DNA of 64,000 bases from Lacisediminihabitans sp046156175 (GTDB lineage: Bacteria; Actinomycetota; Actinomycetes; Actinomycetales; Microbacteriaceae): assembly GCF_046156175.1 (NCBI RefSeq), contig NZ_JAYLVL010000002.1, positions 558,001-622,000 of the forward strand, written 5' to 3'. The translations under genes were made by a program, and so were the position numbers. Below the pieces are notes generated by a model that saw nothing but the letters and a program-made list of their open reading frames with translations, had not been told where the DNA came from and did no database searches. Below, piece after piece: positions 32,789-42,573 of this stretch (the stretch's first letter is position 1; every line of letters begins with the position of its first letter).

Positions 32789-33522
32789 GCTCGGTTCTCG
32801 CTCTCTGCTTGGTGCACGGATTCGGCTGCGGCCGGTGCGGAGGATTCCACGCCCTGCGGGGGCGCGACGGCCTGGGTTCCCCATTTGGCGGAGAGCCCGG
32901 CGATGACCAGGAACACCGTGGTGATGGCCGCCCAGGCTCCGAACGCCCCGACCGCGACGACGGATGCATCGAGCACGCGCTTCACATGGTCGGGTCCGCT
33001 GTAGTTCTGCCGGTAGTCCGGCGGAATCAGCAGGAAGGCGAGGGCGGCGAGCACAGTGAGGGCACCCACGGCGATCCAGTCGCCGGATGCCACGAAACGC
33101 CGCCTGCTGCGAATCCCGCTGTACAGCTCGAGGAACCCGGTAACGGCGGCGAAGATCGTGAGCAGGAGGAAGAGGAACCGCACCTCGCTGGCACTCGTAT
33201 GACCGGCTCGCACCGACAGGGCGACGATTCCCGCGATGAGGGTGACCGCGGCCTGGGTGAGGAAGTAGGGGCGCACACGCGCGTCGGCGAGGCGCAGCCA
33301 GGCCACGACGCCGAGCACGAGCCCCGCGGCGACGCCGTAGACGCCGAAGGCGGTGAGCCCGAATTGCGCCGAATGGTCGGCCGAGAAGGTGATCACGATG
33401 GCGAGTGCGGCGGCGGGCACCGCACGGGCGATCGGCATCGGCCAGTAGGCGGCCCGCTGAGCGGCATCCGCACCCGAGAGTGCCGGGCGAGAGCCTGACG
33501 AGGGGGTGAGTGCCACGACCAA
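32785..33522 (-). CDS. Multi-span membrane protein of unknown function
   Basis: 245 residues with about seven hydrophobic segments (between 30 and 215), and short charged ends. The segment order (SGDWIAVGALTVLAALAFLL and repeated helices) resembles HdeD/DUF308 membrane proteins. It probably forms a two-gene operon with the following 88-residue protein. The C-terminal tail is Ala/Pro/Glu-rich and cytoplasmic. Substrate or role cannot be deduced. Confidence 0.75.
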   Translation of the reverse strand: MVVALTPSSGSRPALSGADAAQRAAYWPMPIARAVPAAALAIVITFSADHSAQFGLTAFGVYGVAAGLVLGVVAWLRLADARVRPYFLTQAAVTLIAGIVALSVRAGHTSASEVRFLFLLLTIFAAVTGFLELYSGIRSRRRFVASGDWIAVGALTVLAALAFLLIPPDYRQNYSGPDHVKRVLDASVVAVGAFGAWAAITTVFLVIAGLSAKWGTQAVAPPQGVESSAPAAAESVHQAESENRA

Positions 33523-33652
33523 CCCTCTCTTGCCTGCCCGGTCGCCCGCGGCGACAGCCGCCCGGTGGACGACCGAGCACAGTTTACGCTTCGCTGCCCG
33601 TGAGCAACCCCGGGGTCCGGCCCGGCGGCACGACCCAGCGCACGAGAGGGGG

Positions 33653-35056
<1,404 letters not shown>

Positions 35057-35238
35057 GGCTCGCCCACTCTCTCTTCGTGCGTGTTGATGGTGCAGTTGTG
35101 CCGCTTCCAGTTGTACCGAAAGCTCCCGACATCCACCCCCGGGAGTCGCAGGCGACCCGATCTCGCGGGAGGCACTGCTACACACTAGGGATGCCTTGCA
35201 TGCTCAGCAAGCTCGCATCCGACGACGCAAGTCCAGCC

Positions 35239-35247
35239 TGTGGATAA
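35239..35247 (-). promoter_or_regulatory. DnaA box upstream of dnaB (perfect TTATCCACA)
   Basis: The plus strand reads TGTGGATAA, the exact complement of the consensus box. It lies about 180 bases upstream of the dnaB start, where the dnaB promoter would be expected. Confidence 0.65.
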
Positions 35248-35305
35248 AAGTGTTAGTAGATTGCGCGAAACGCCGCGAGTCGTGTGAACAACCTGTGCAC
35301 TTATC

Positions 35306-35314
35306 TGTGCATAA
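35306..35314 (-). promoter_or_regulatory. Second DnaA-box-like site upstream of dnaB
   Basis: TGTGCATAA (complement TTATGCACA) differs from consensus at one position. It lies 67 bases from the perfect box in the same orientation, and the same variant is present upstream of dnaA (53757-53765). Confidence 0.5.
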
Positions 35315-35482
35315 CTATGGGTTTTTGATCAAAAATAGGCCCTTGAACAGGCATTTCAATGAATTCCACTGATGTGTAGAAACATGTCTAGAGTGAGGGT
35401 TGAGGGTTGGGGTCCGCAGCTGAGGGGTTGTGTACAAAGGGCTGGTCAGGGCGGTGAATCCGTCAATGAATTGACACGCAAA

Positions 35483-35522
35483 GAGGGGGTAGCGGGAGGC
35501 GAAAGCCTCCTGCTACCCCCTC
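35483..35522 (-). terminator. Terminator of the rpsF-ssb-rpsR-rplI operon
   Basis: An 18-bp inverted repeat (35483-35500 and 35505-35522) with one G-T mismatch and a 4-base loop lies 20 bases after the rplI stop. It is GC-rich and immediately follows the operon. Confidence 0.8.
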
Positions 35523-35542
35523 TCGGAGAAGCGGTATTTCTG

Positions 35543-35995
35543 TTACTTCGCGGCGACGACCGTGAGCGTGATCGTGGCAACGAGGTCGTCACGAAGACGC
35601 ACGGTGGCCTCGTGCTGGCCGGTGGCCTTGATCGGAGACGAGATCTCGATCTTGCGCTTGTCTACAGCACCGAGTCCGGCGGCGGCGACGGCTTCGGCGA
35701 CATCCGTCGTCTTCACCGAACCGAACAGGCGTCCGCCCTCGCCGGCCTTGACAGTCAGCTTGACGGTGGTGGCTTCGAGCTTCGCCTTGAGGTCCTGCGC
35801 CTCTTCGATCGTGGCGTGCTCGCGTGCGACGCGGGCAGCCTTGATCGATTCGACCTGCTTCTCGCCGCCCCGGGTCCACGCGACAGCGAAGCCCTGGGGG
35901 ATGAGGAAGTTGCGGCCGTAGCCGGTCTTGACGTCGACGACGTCTCCGGGGGCACCGAGACCGGTGACCTCGTGCGTGAGAATCAATTTAGACAT
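35543..35995 (-). CDS. rplI: 50S ribosomal protein L9
   Basis: 150 residues. The N-terminal domain starts MSKLILTHEVTGLGAPGDVV and has the RNA-binding block GYGRNFLIPQGFAVAWT. A long helix and the C-terminal domain (GRLFGSVKTTDVAEAV) follow. L9 binds at the base of the L1 stalk and limits frameshifting. Last gene of the rpsF-ssb-rpsR-rplI operon, 11 bases after rpsR. Confidence 0.96.
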   Translation of the reverse strand: MSKLILTHEVTGLGAPGDVVDVKTGYGRNFLIPQGFAVAWTRGGEKQVESIKAARVAREHATIEEAQDLKAKLEATTVKLTVKAGEGGRLFGSVKTTDVAEAVAAAGLGAVDKRKIEISSPIKATGQHEATVRLRDDLVATITLTVVAAK

Positions 35996-36006
35996 TTCCG
36001 TTGCTC

Positions 36007-36270
36007 CTAACGGCCTGAGCCGGCGTAGGGGAGCAGTGCCATCTCGCGTGCGTTCTTGACCGCACGGGCGATGAGGCGCTGTTCCTGCACGGAGACACCG
36101 GTGATACGACGGGCGCGGATCTTTCCACGCTCCGAGATGAACTTGCGGAGGGTTGCGATGTCCTTGTAGTCGATGACACCGACGCGAATGGACTTCGCCG
36201 GGGCGGCGTTCTTGCCGCCCTTGAGTGTGCGGAGGGGCTTGCGGCGATCGCCGCTGCTCTTTCCAGCCAT
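36007..36270 (-). CDS. rpsR: 30S ribosomal protein S18
   Basis: 87 residues. The core VGVIDYKDIATLRKFISERG and RARRITGVSVQEQRLIARAVK is diagnostic. The N-terminus lacks the cysteine pair found in zinc-binding S18, making this a zinc-free type. It binds the 30S platform together with S6, which is encoded two genes upstream. Confidence 0.96.
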   Translation of the reverse strand: MAGKSSGDRRKPLRTLKGGKNAAPAKSIRVGVIDYKDIATLRKFISERGKIRARRITGVSVQEQRLIARAVKNAREMALLPYAGSGR

Positions 36271-36344
36271 GGTTTCCTGCTTTCAGTAAGTGTTGGTCGA
36301 GCAGATCGCTTCAGCGACGCTGTCGAGACCGTGAATGGTGAGAC

Positions 36345-36866
36345 CTAGAAGGGGGTCTCGTCGTTGTAGCTGCCCGGGGTGTTCCAGACGTCTCCGCCTG
36401 CAGCACTCGCCGATGACGCCGAGGCGGGAGCGGATGCCGCCCACGGCTCGTTGGCGCCCTGGCTGACCCGAGGTGCACCGCCATTGCCGCCGCCGCCCTC
36501 ACGGGAGGTGCGGGTGACCTGTGCGGTCGCATAGCGGAGGCTCGGACCGATCTCGTCGATCTCCAGCTCGATACTGGTGCGCTTCTCGCCCTCTTTGGTC
36601 TCGTAGGAGCGCTGCTTGAGTCGACCGATCGCGATGACGCGGGAGCCCTTGGTGAGGGATCCGGCCACCTGCTCGGCATACTCGCGCCAGACGCTCGCCC
36701 GAAGGAAGAGTGCTTCGCCGTCTTTCCACTCGTTGCTGCCCCGATCAAGGGTGCGCGGGGTGGATGCGATGGTGAAGTTGGCAACCGCCAACCCGTTCTG
36801 CGTGTAGCGCAGCTCCGGGTCGCTCGTGAGGTTGCCCACCACGGTGATTACGGTTTCGCCGGCCAT
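36345..36866 (-). CDS. ssb: Single-stranded DNA-binding protein
   Basis: 173 residues. The OB-fold covers residues 1-110 (MAGETVITVVGNLTSDPELR, SRVIAIGRLKQRSYE). A Gly/Ala/Ser-rich flexible linker leads to the acidic tip NDETPF that binds partner proteins of replication and repair. It lies between rpsF (3 bases upstream) and rpsR, the standard arrangement. Confidence 0.95.
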   Translation of the reverse strand: MAGETVITVVGNLTSDPELRYTQNGLAVANFTIASTPRTLDRGSNEWKDGEALFLRASVWREYAEQVAGSLTKGSRVIAIGRLKQRSYETKEGEKRTSIELEIDEIGPSLRYATAQVTRTSREGGGGNGGAPRVSQGANEPWAASAPASASSASAAGGDVWNTPGSYNDETPF

Positions 36867-36869
36867 TGG

Positions 36870-37355
36870 CTACTCCGCGCTCGCGGACTCGACTGCGGGA
36901 GCCTCGGCTGCAGCCGGAGCGGCAGGCGTTGCGCTCGTCGCGGGAGCGGATGCGACATCCGCCGCCTTCGTCGCGGTTCCTGCGGCGGCTCCAGCCTTCG
37001 CGGGGGCAGCTGCCTTGCGGGCGGCCTTCTCTGCGGAGAGCTTCGCTGCCTCGGCGACCTGGGCGATTGCTTCCTCGGCGCGGAGCACCTTGGTGCGCAT
37101 GACCGCTTCGCTGAGCTTCAGCTGGCGGTCGAGCTCGACGGTGGCGTCGGGATTCGCGGTGAGGGCGACGACGGCATAAATGCCTTCGGTCTTCTTGTTG
37201 ATCTCGTAAGCCAGGCGACGACGTCCCCAGACGTCGACCTTGTCGATCGAACCACCATCATTGCGGATGACGTTGAGGAACTTATCGAGGCTCGGAGCCA
37301 CGGTGCGCTCATCGATCTCTGGATCGAGAATTACCATTAGTTCGTACTGATGCAT
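36870..37355 (-). CDS. rpsF: 30S ribosomal protein S6, with Ala-rich tail
   Basis: 161 residues. Residues 1-95 are normal S6 (MHQYELMVILDPEIDERTV, RRLAYEINKKTEGIYAVV). About 60 extra residues, nearly all Ala, Pro, Lys and Ser, follow; such tails are common in Microbacteriaceae S6. S6 pairs with S18 on the 30S platform. An AGGAGG-like site precedes the ATG. It heads the four-gene operon. Confidence 0.95.
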   Translation of the reverse strand: MHQYELMVILDPEIDERTVAPSLDKFLNVIRNDGGSIDKVDVWGRRRLAYEINKKTEGIYAVVALTANPDATVELDRQLKLSEAVMRTKVLRAEEAIAQVAEAAKLSAEKAARKAAAPAKAGAAAGTATKAADVASAPATSATPAAPAAAEAPAVESASAE

Positions 37356-37501
37356 AACTAACCCACCTCCTTTGGACTAGAACGGCCACAGACGATCTGT
37401 GACAGGAGGGTTTTGGCATCGTTGTCCGAATGCGAAATGCTCGCAGACAACCTGCCTAGTGTAGTCAGTCGGATCACTATCTATCAAGGAGCTCTACACG
37501 C

Positions 37502-38572
37502 ATGTCCCTGAAAGTTGCCATCGCCGGTGTCGGAAACTGCGCCAACTCGCTCATCCAGGGCGTCACGTTCTATGCGGACGCGGATGAGACCCAGGTCGTT
37601 CCGGGCCTCATGCACACGCGTTTCGGCGGGTATGCGATCGGCGACATCTCCTTCGTCGCGGCTTTCGATGTGGATGCCGCGAAGGTGGGCCTGGACATCG
37701 CGGACGCGATGTGGGCGAGCCAGAACAACACGCTTCGCTTCGCCGAGGTCGCGAACACCGGCGTGCTCGTGCAGCGCGGACCGACCCTCGATGGTCTCGG
37801 GGAGTATTACCGTGAGCTGGTCGAGGAGTCTTCCGCACCCGCGGTCGATGTCGCGCAGGCCCTGCGCGACTCCGGTGCCGAGGTGTTGGTCTGCTATCTG
37901 CCGGTCGGATCGGAGGAGGGCGCGAAGTTCTATGCCCAGGCCGCGCTGGATGCCGGTGTCGCCTTTGTCAACGCACTGCCGGTCTTCATCGCCAGCGATC
38001 CGGTGTGGGCCCAGAAGTTCGTGGACGCCGGCGTCCCGATCGTCGGGGACGACATCAAGAGCCAGCTCGGCGCAACGATCACCCACCGCGTGCTCGCCCG
38101 GCTGTTCGAGGAGCGGGGCCTCGTGCTCGACCGCACCTACCAGCTCAACGTCGGCGGCAACATGGACTTCAAGAACATGCTCGAACGTCGGCGGCTCGAG
38201 TCGAAGAAGATCTCGAAGACCCAGTCGGTCACCAGCAACATCGAGGCGCTGCTCAACTCCCGCGACGTGCACATCGGCCCGAGCGACCACATCCCGTGGC
38301 TCGATGACCGCAAGCTCGCCTTCGTCCGACTCGAGGGCCACGGCTTCGGTAATGCCCCCACCTCGCTCGAATACAAGCTGGAGGTGTGGGACTCGCCCAA
38401 CTCCGCCGGGGTCGTGATCGACGCCATCCGCGCTGCGAAGATCGCGCTGGATGCCGGGCTGGGCGGTCCCGTCGAGGCAGCATCCGCCTACTTCATGAAG
38501 AGCCCGGCGAAGCAGTACGCCGACCCGGTGGCGCGCGAACTGCTCGAGCAGTTCATCCGCGACCACGCCTGA
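37502..38572 (+). CDS. ino1: myo-Inositol-1-phosphate synthase
   Basis: 356 residues, the actinobacterial short form. The NAD-binding start VAIAGVGNCANSLIQG, GDDIKSQLGATITHRVLARL and the catalytic lysine region YQLNVGGNMDFKNMLERRRL are conserved. It converts glucose-6-phosphate to inositol-1-phosphate, the precursor of phosphatidylinositol, mannosides and, in some actinobacteria, mycothiol. AAGGAGC lies just before the ATG. Divergent from rpsF. Confidence 0.93.
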   Translation: MSLKVAIAGVGNCANSLIQGVTFYADADETQVVPGLMHTRFGGYAIGDISFVAAFDVDAAKVGLDIADAMWASQNNTLRFAEVANTGVLVQRGPTLDGLGEYYRELVEESSAPAVDVAQALRDSGAEVLVCYLPVGSEEGAKFYAQAALDAGVAFVNALPVFIASDPVWAQKFVDAGVPIVGDDIKSQLGATITHRVLARLFEERGLVLDRTYQLNVGGNMDFKNMLERRRLESKKISKTQSVTSNIEALLNSRDVHIGPSDHIPWLDDRKLAFVRLEGHGFGNAPTSLEYKLEVWDSPNSAGVVIDAIRAAKIALDAGLGGPVEAASAYFMKSPAKQYADPVARELLEQFIRDHA

Positions 38573-38593
38573 GTCTTCGCCCAGCATGAGAAC

Positions 38594-38637
38594 GAGGAGG
38601 GTCTCGCCACGGGCGCTGGGCGCCCTCCTCGACCAGC
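38594..38637 (+). repeat. REP-like hairpin element, copy 1
   Basis: 44 bases with GGGCGC-TGG-GCGCCC at the centre, flanked by GTCTCGCCAC and CTCGACCAGC. A second copy starts 158 bases downstream and an inverted one lies after gyrB (61522-61560). Located right after ino1, where it may act as a bidirectional terminator or mRNA-end stabiliser. Confidence 0.7.
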
Positions 38638-38751
38638 AGCGTCACGACCCCGTCTGAGAGCGGAGATCCTGCGAGAGGGTCGGCGCGCCGGCGGGATTCG
38701 ACGGCGTGTTGCCCGAGGCATCCGCTGTGGGGCCGGTCACGAGACCAGGAC

Positions 38752-38790
38752 GGTTCTCGACACGGGCGCTAGGCGCCCTCCTCGACCAGC
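38752..38790 (+). repeat. REP-like hairpin element, copy 2
   Basis: 39 bases beginning GGTTCTCGACACGGGCGC and ending CTCGACCAGC, near-identical to copy 1 and in the same direction. It lies at the 3' side of cca, in the convergent ino1/cca gap, which otherwise holds no gene. Confidence 0.7.
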
Positions 38791-38814
38791 GGGAAATACG
38801 GCAGGCCGGCGAGC

Positions 38815-40242
38815 TCAGGGGCGGGTGCTCCACCAGGCTCGCAGGCGCTCGGTGGCGGCATCCGCTCCGAGGCTGCCCTCTTCGAGGCGCAGTTCGAGCA
38901 GGAAGCGGTAGGCCTCGCCGACCTCGCGGCCCGGCGTGAGCCCGAGGATGTCCATGATCTGCTCGCCGTCGAGGTCGGGGCGCATCGCCGCGAGCTCCTC
39001 TTCCTCCCCGAGCACCGCGATCCGCTGTTCGAGATCGTCGTAGGCGAAGGAGAGGTGGTCGGACTTGCGCCGGTTGCGGGTCGTGACGTCGGCGCGGGTC
39101 AGGATGTGGAGCCGCTCGAGCAGCGGACCGGCGTCCCGAACATACCGCCGCACCGCCGAGTCGCTCCAGGCTCCCTCGGTATAGCCGAAGAACCGCAGGT
39201 GCAGCTCGATGAGCCTGGCGACCGCGGTGATCGTGTCGTTGTCGTAGCGCAGCTCTTTGAGGCGTTTCTTGGCGAGCTTGGCCCCGACGACATCGTGGTG
39301 GTGGAAGGTGACGACTCCGTCGCCCTCCGTGCGTTTGGTCGCCGGTTTTCCGATGTCGTGCAGCAGCGCCGCAAGACGGAGCACGAGGTCGGGCTCGGTT
39401 CCCGGATGGCGCGACTCCTCGAGCTCGATCGCCTGGTCGAGCACGGTGAGGCTGTGCTCGTAGACGTCCTTGTGGTGGAAGTGCTCGTCGATCTGCAGCT
39501 TGAGCGCGGGCACCTCCGGCAACACGAGGGCCGCGATACCGGAATCGACCAGCAGCTGGAGACCCGGCCGGGGATTGTGCGAGCGCAGCAGCTTGCCGAG
39601 TTCGTCACTCACCCGTTCCACCGAGATCATCGTGATGCGGTCCGCAAGGGCGTGGAGAGCGCGCGCGGTCGGCTCCGCCACGGTGAAGCCGAGCTGCGAG
39701 GTGAACCGTGCGGCCCGCATCATCCGCAGCGGATCGTCACCGAAGGAATCCTCGGGGGCGCCCGGAGTGGTGAGACGCTTCGCGACGAGGTCTTCGAGCC
39801 CGCCGGAGGGATCCACGAGCACACGCTCGGGCAGCCGCAGCGCCATCGCGTTGACGGTGAAGTCGCGCCGCACGAGGTCGGCCTCGAGGGAGTCGCCGAA
39901 CTCGACCTTCGGTTTGCGGGTCTCCCCGTCATAGGCGTCGGACCGGTAGGTCGTGATCTCCACCGTGTGACCGTCGATACGGGCTCCGATGGTGCCGAAG
40001 GCCCGTCCGATGTCCCAGTGGGCATCCGAGATCGGCTTCACGATCGCGAGGATGTCGTCGGGGCGAGCATCGGTGGTGAAGTCGAGGTCGGTGAGCGCGC
40101 GGTCGAGGAACGCGTCGCGCACCGGTCCGCCGACGAGGGCGAGCTCGAATCCGGCAGCGGCGAAAGCCGCCGAAAGCCGCGAGATGTGAGGAGTGGACGC
40201 GAGGTCCGACAGTCGCTGAATTGCCGAAGCGACGCTCTCCAT
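38815..40242 (-). CDS. cca: CCA tRNA nucleotidyltransferase (PcnA family)
   Basis: 475 residues. The nucleotidyltransferase motif LVGGPVRDAFLDRALTDLDF (about 36-55) and RRDFTVNAMALRL are followed by the RNA-binding head. A C-terminal HD domain has LLHDIGKPATKRT and HHHDVVGAKLAKKRL. It adds or repairs the 3' CCA of tRNA. The ATG at 40242 fits the known N-terminus; the frame runs upstream to 40752 only antisense to the next gene. It is divergent from the DUF6049 gene, as in other actinobacteria. Confidence 0.92.
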   Translation of the reverse strand: MESVASAIQRLSDLASTPHISRLSAAFAAAGFELALVGGPVRDAFLDRALTDLDFTTDARPDDILAIVKPISDAHWDIGRAFGTIGARIDGHTVEITTYRSDAYDGETRKPKVEFGDSLEADLVRRDFTVNAMALRLPERVLVDPSGGLEDLVAKRLTTPGAPEDSFGDDPLRMMRAARFTSQLGFTVAEPTARALHALADRITMISVERVSDELGKLLRSHNPRPGLQLLVDSGIAALVLPEVPALKLQIDEHFHHKDVYEHSLTVLDQAIELEESRHPGTEPDLVLRLAALLHDIGKPATKRTEGDGVVTFHHHDVVGAKLAKKRLKELRYDNDTITAVARLIELHLRFFGYTEGAWSDSAVRRYVRDAGPLLERLHILTRADVTTRNRRKSDHLSFAYDDLEQRIAVLGEEEELAAMRPDLDGEQIMDILGLTPGREVGEAYRFLLELRLEEGSLGADAATERLRAWWSTRP

Positions 40243-40365
40243 GCCCCCCAGACTACCGGCGACCACGCTCGCGCACCGCGGTCCCACCTCAGGCCCCACC
40301 AAGAGTCGAGACCCTAGAATCACTGGAGGACGGCCGGGGCACTGGCCCAGCCGTTCCCCTTCGCT

Positions 40366-42573
40366 ATGAGACTCTTCACATCCCTGTTCGCGGTGGCTCT
40401 CGCCATCGGCGCCCTCATCGCGCCCGTCGGCGCACCCGGTGTCGCCGCCGGCCCGGCGGCAGTGCAGGCAGCGGAAGATGTGAAGCCCTTGCTCACCTTC
40501 GCGCCGGGGGCGAACGGCGCTCTCGGCCCCGGACAGGATCTCGTGATCAGCGGCACTGTCGCCAACCCCACGGCGAAGGCCATCCCGGCCGGCACAGCCA
40601 GCATCGTGCTCAATCGATCGGCCGTGCGCTCGCGCGCTGACCTGTCGAGCTGGCTGGCGCCGGCGTCCACCTCTGCCGACGATTCCCTCGGCACCGAGGT
40701 GCTCTCCGCCCCCACACCGGAAGTGCCGGCCGGACGCACCGTGCCGATGCAATTCACCGTGCCGGCCGCATCCATCGATTTCGGCTCTCAGGCCTCGGTC
40801 TGGGGATCGCGCACCCTCGCCATCCGGATCTCCGGAGGCGGTTCGGAGGTCGGTCAGGCCCGAAGCAGCATCGTCTGGAACCCGGGAACGGGCGTGCAGC
40901 CGACCCGGCTCGGCCTGGTGCTGCCGCTCACCGTGCCGCAGAGCGCCGATGGCCTCATCCCCATCGACCTGCTGGCCGGATACACCTCAGACGGTGGTGT
41001 CCTCGCCCGGCAGCTCGATGCGGTCTTCGACCAGCCCGGGATCGCTATCGGAATCGACCCGCGCATCCTCGCGTCCATCCGCATCCTCGGCAACTCCACG
41101 CCACCCTCCGCGGAAGCCTGGCTCCAGCGCCTCGAATCGGCGACGAACGACACGTTTCCGCTGACCTATGCCGACTCCGATCTGGCCGCGGCAAGCCAGG
41201 CGAAGGCGACTCGCGTTCTCGTTCCGACGAGCTTTCCGGTCGACCCGGCACAGTTCCCCGGCATCCCCAGTGCCACGCCGACGGCCACCCCGACCACCAC
41301 CCCGAACCCGGTCCCGACCGCAGCCACCACCGGCGGAACAGCCGAGGTGCTGCCAGACCCGGTGTCGTTGCAGGCCTTCGAATACAGCCTCCCGGCAGTG
41401 GCCTGGCCGGCGAGCGGAAGCGTCGTCGAAGCGGACCTCGACGGCTTCGAAACGGGGGGGCTCACGACGACGATCCTTGGTTCCGGCAATGTCGGTTACG
41501 GCGATCTCGACTACACGCCGAGCTCCGCGGCGCTCGTCGGCAAGCACCAGACTCTTGTGACGGATGACGGCCTCTCGGCCTATCTCGATGCGGCCGCCGA
41601 GGCACCGACCCCTGCGCTCTGGTCGAAGGCGATGTCGGACCTGTCGAGCGCTATCGCCGTCATCTCGCTCGAACGGCCCGCAGCGGCGCGCACACTCCTC
41701 GCGACTTTCGACCGCTCGCGGCCCGGAGCGGATGTGCGTCTGACACAGACTCTGACGGCACTCGCAGCGCTCCCGTGGGCGTCATCCGCGTCACTCTCCG
41801 AGGTGGATTCCGCCTTCGCGAGCGGTTCCGCCGTGCTGCCGGCCACCGCAACGCTCGTGCCGAGACCGGAGTCCGCCGACCGGATCGCCACGGTGACCAA
41901 GCTGCTCGCCGCTGAGGCCGCTGCGGGAAGCTTCGCCTCGGTGGTCAACGACCCCACCCAGATCACCGGCGAGCGCCGACTCGGCCTGCTCGCGCTGCTC
42001 TCGAACTCCTGGACCGGCGATGATGCCTGGGCGGCGGAGACGAAGAAGTACCTCGCCAAGTCGGATCGCTTCGTCACGAAATCGGTCACGATCGCGCGAA
42101 GCAGCGCAACGGTCTTCACCTCCCGAAACAGCCCGCTGCCGATAACGGTGACAAACGATCTCCCCTGGCCCGTCACCGTCTACGTGACAGTGCGGTCGCC
42201 CTCGAACATCATCACCATCGACAACGACCGCGTCGAACTCGTCGTCGAGGCGCAGTCGCAGGCGAAGACGACAGTCCCGGTCACCTCGAACGCCAACGGA
42301 CCGGTCACGCTCACCGTCTCCCTGTCGAGCGCCACCAACGTGCAGGTCACCGCCCCCACCGCCATCGACGTCGACGTGCAAGCCCAGTGGGAGACCGCCT
42401 TCACCGCCGTCGTGGCTGCGCTCGTCCTCGGCGTGTTCGGATTCGGCATCTACCGCACCATCGCCAAGCGTCGAAAGGCGAAAAGGGCCAAGGATGCCCC
42501 GGCCGACGCCGATCAGACCAATGCTGATCAGACCAACGCCAGTTCGGCCGACGAGACCCCGACAGCCCCATGA
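40366..42573 (+). CDS. DUF6049-family secreted, membrane-anchored protein
   Basis: 735 residues. A signal peptide (1-35), a large extracellular beta-rich part with a Thr/Pro-rich linker near residue 300-325, and one C-terminal membrane helix (about 686-706) followed by a basic stop-transfer and a short cytoplasmic tail. It corresponds in position to the conserved protein between mutT4/cca and murJ in mycobacteria (Rv3909-like). Function unknown; the tight linkage with murJ (4-base overlap) suggests cell-wall export or assembly. Confidence 0.82.
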   Translation: MRLFTSLFAVALAIGALIAPVGAPGVAAGPAAVQAAEDVKPLLTFAPGANGALGPGQDLVISGTVANPTAKAIPAGTASIVLNRSAVRSRADLSSWLAPASTSADDSLGTEVLSAPTPEVPAGRTVPMQFTVPAASIDFGSQASVWGSRTLAIRISGGGSEVGQARSSIVWNPGTGVQPTRLGLVLPLTVPQSADGLIPIDLLAGYTSDGGVLARQLDAVFDQPGIAIGIDPRILASIRILGNSTPPSAEAWLQRLESATNDTFPLTYADSDLAAASQAKATRVLVPTSFPVDPAQFPGIPSATPTATPTTTPNPVPTAATTGGTAEVLPDPVSLQAFEYSLPAVAWPASGSVVEADLDGFETGGLTTTILGSGNVGYGDLDYTPSSAALVGKHQTLVTDDGLSAYLDAAAEAPTPALWSKAMSDLSSAIAVISLERPAAARTLLATFDRSRPGADVRLTQTLTALAALPWASSASLSEVDSAFASGSAVLPATATLVPRPESADRIATVTKLLAAEAAAGSFASVVNDPTQITGERRLGLLALLSNSWTGDDAWAAETKKYLAKSDRFVTKSVTIARSSATVFTSRNSPLPITVTNDLPWPVTVYVTVRSPSNIITIDNDRVELVVEAQSQAKTTVPVTSNANGPVTLTVSLSSATNVQVTAPTAIDVDVQAQWETAFTAVVAALVLGVFGFGIYRTIAKRRKAKRAKDAPADADQTNADQTNASSADETPTAP

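Larger units (their letters stand above)
35057..35542. other. dnaB-rplI gap with DnaA-box-like sites and a terminator
   Basis: 486 bases, locally AT-rich around 35240-35360 compared with the rest of the chromosome. It contains TGTGGATAA, TGTGCATAA, an A/T-rich stretch (TTTTTGATCAAAAA) and, next to rplI, a terminator hairpin. No credible gene is present. Confidence 0.6.
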
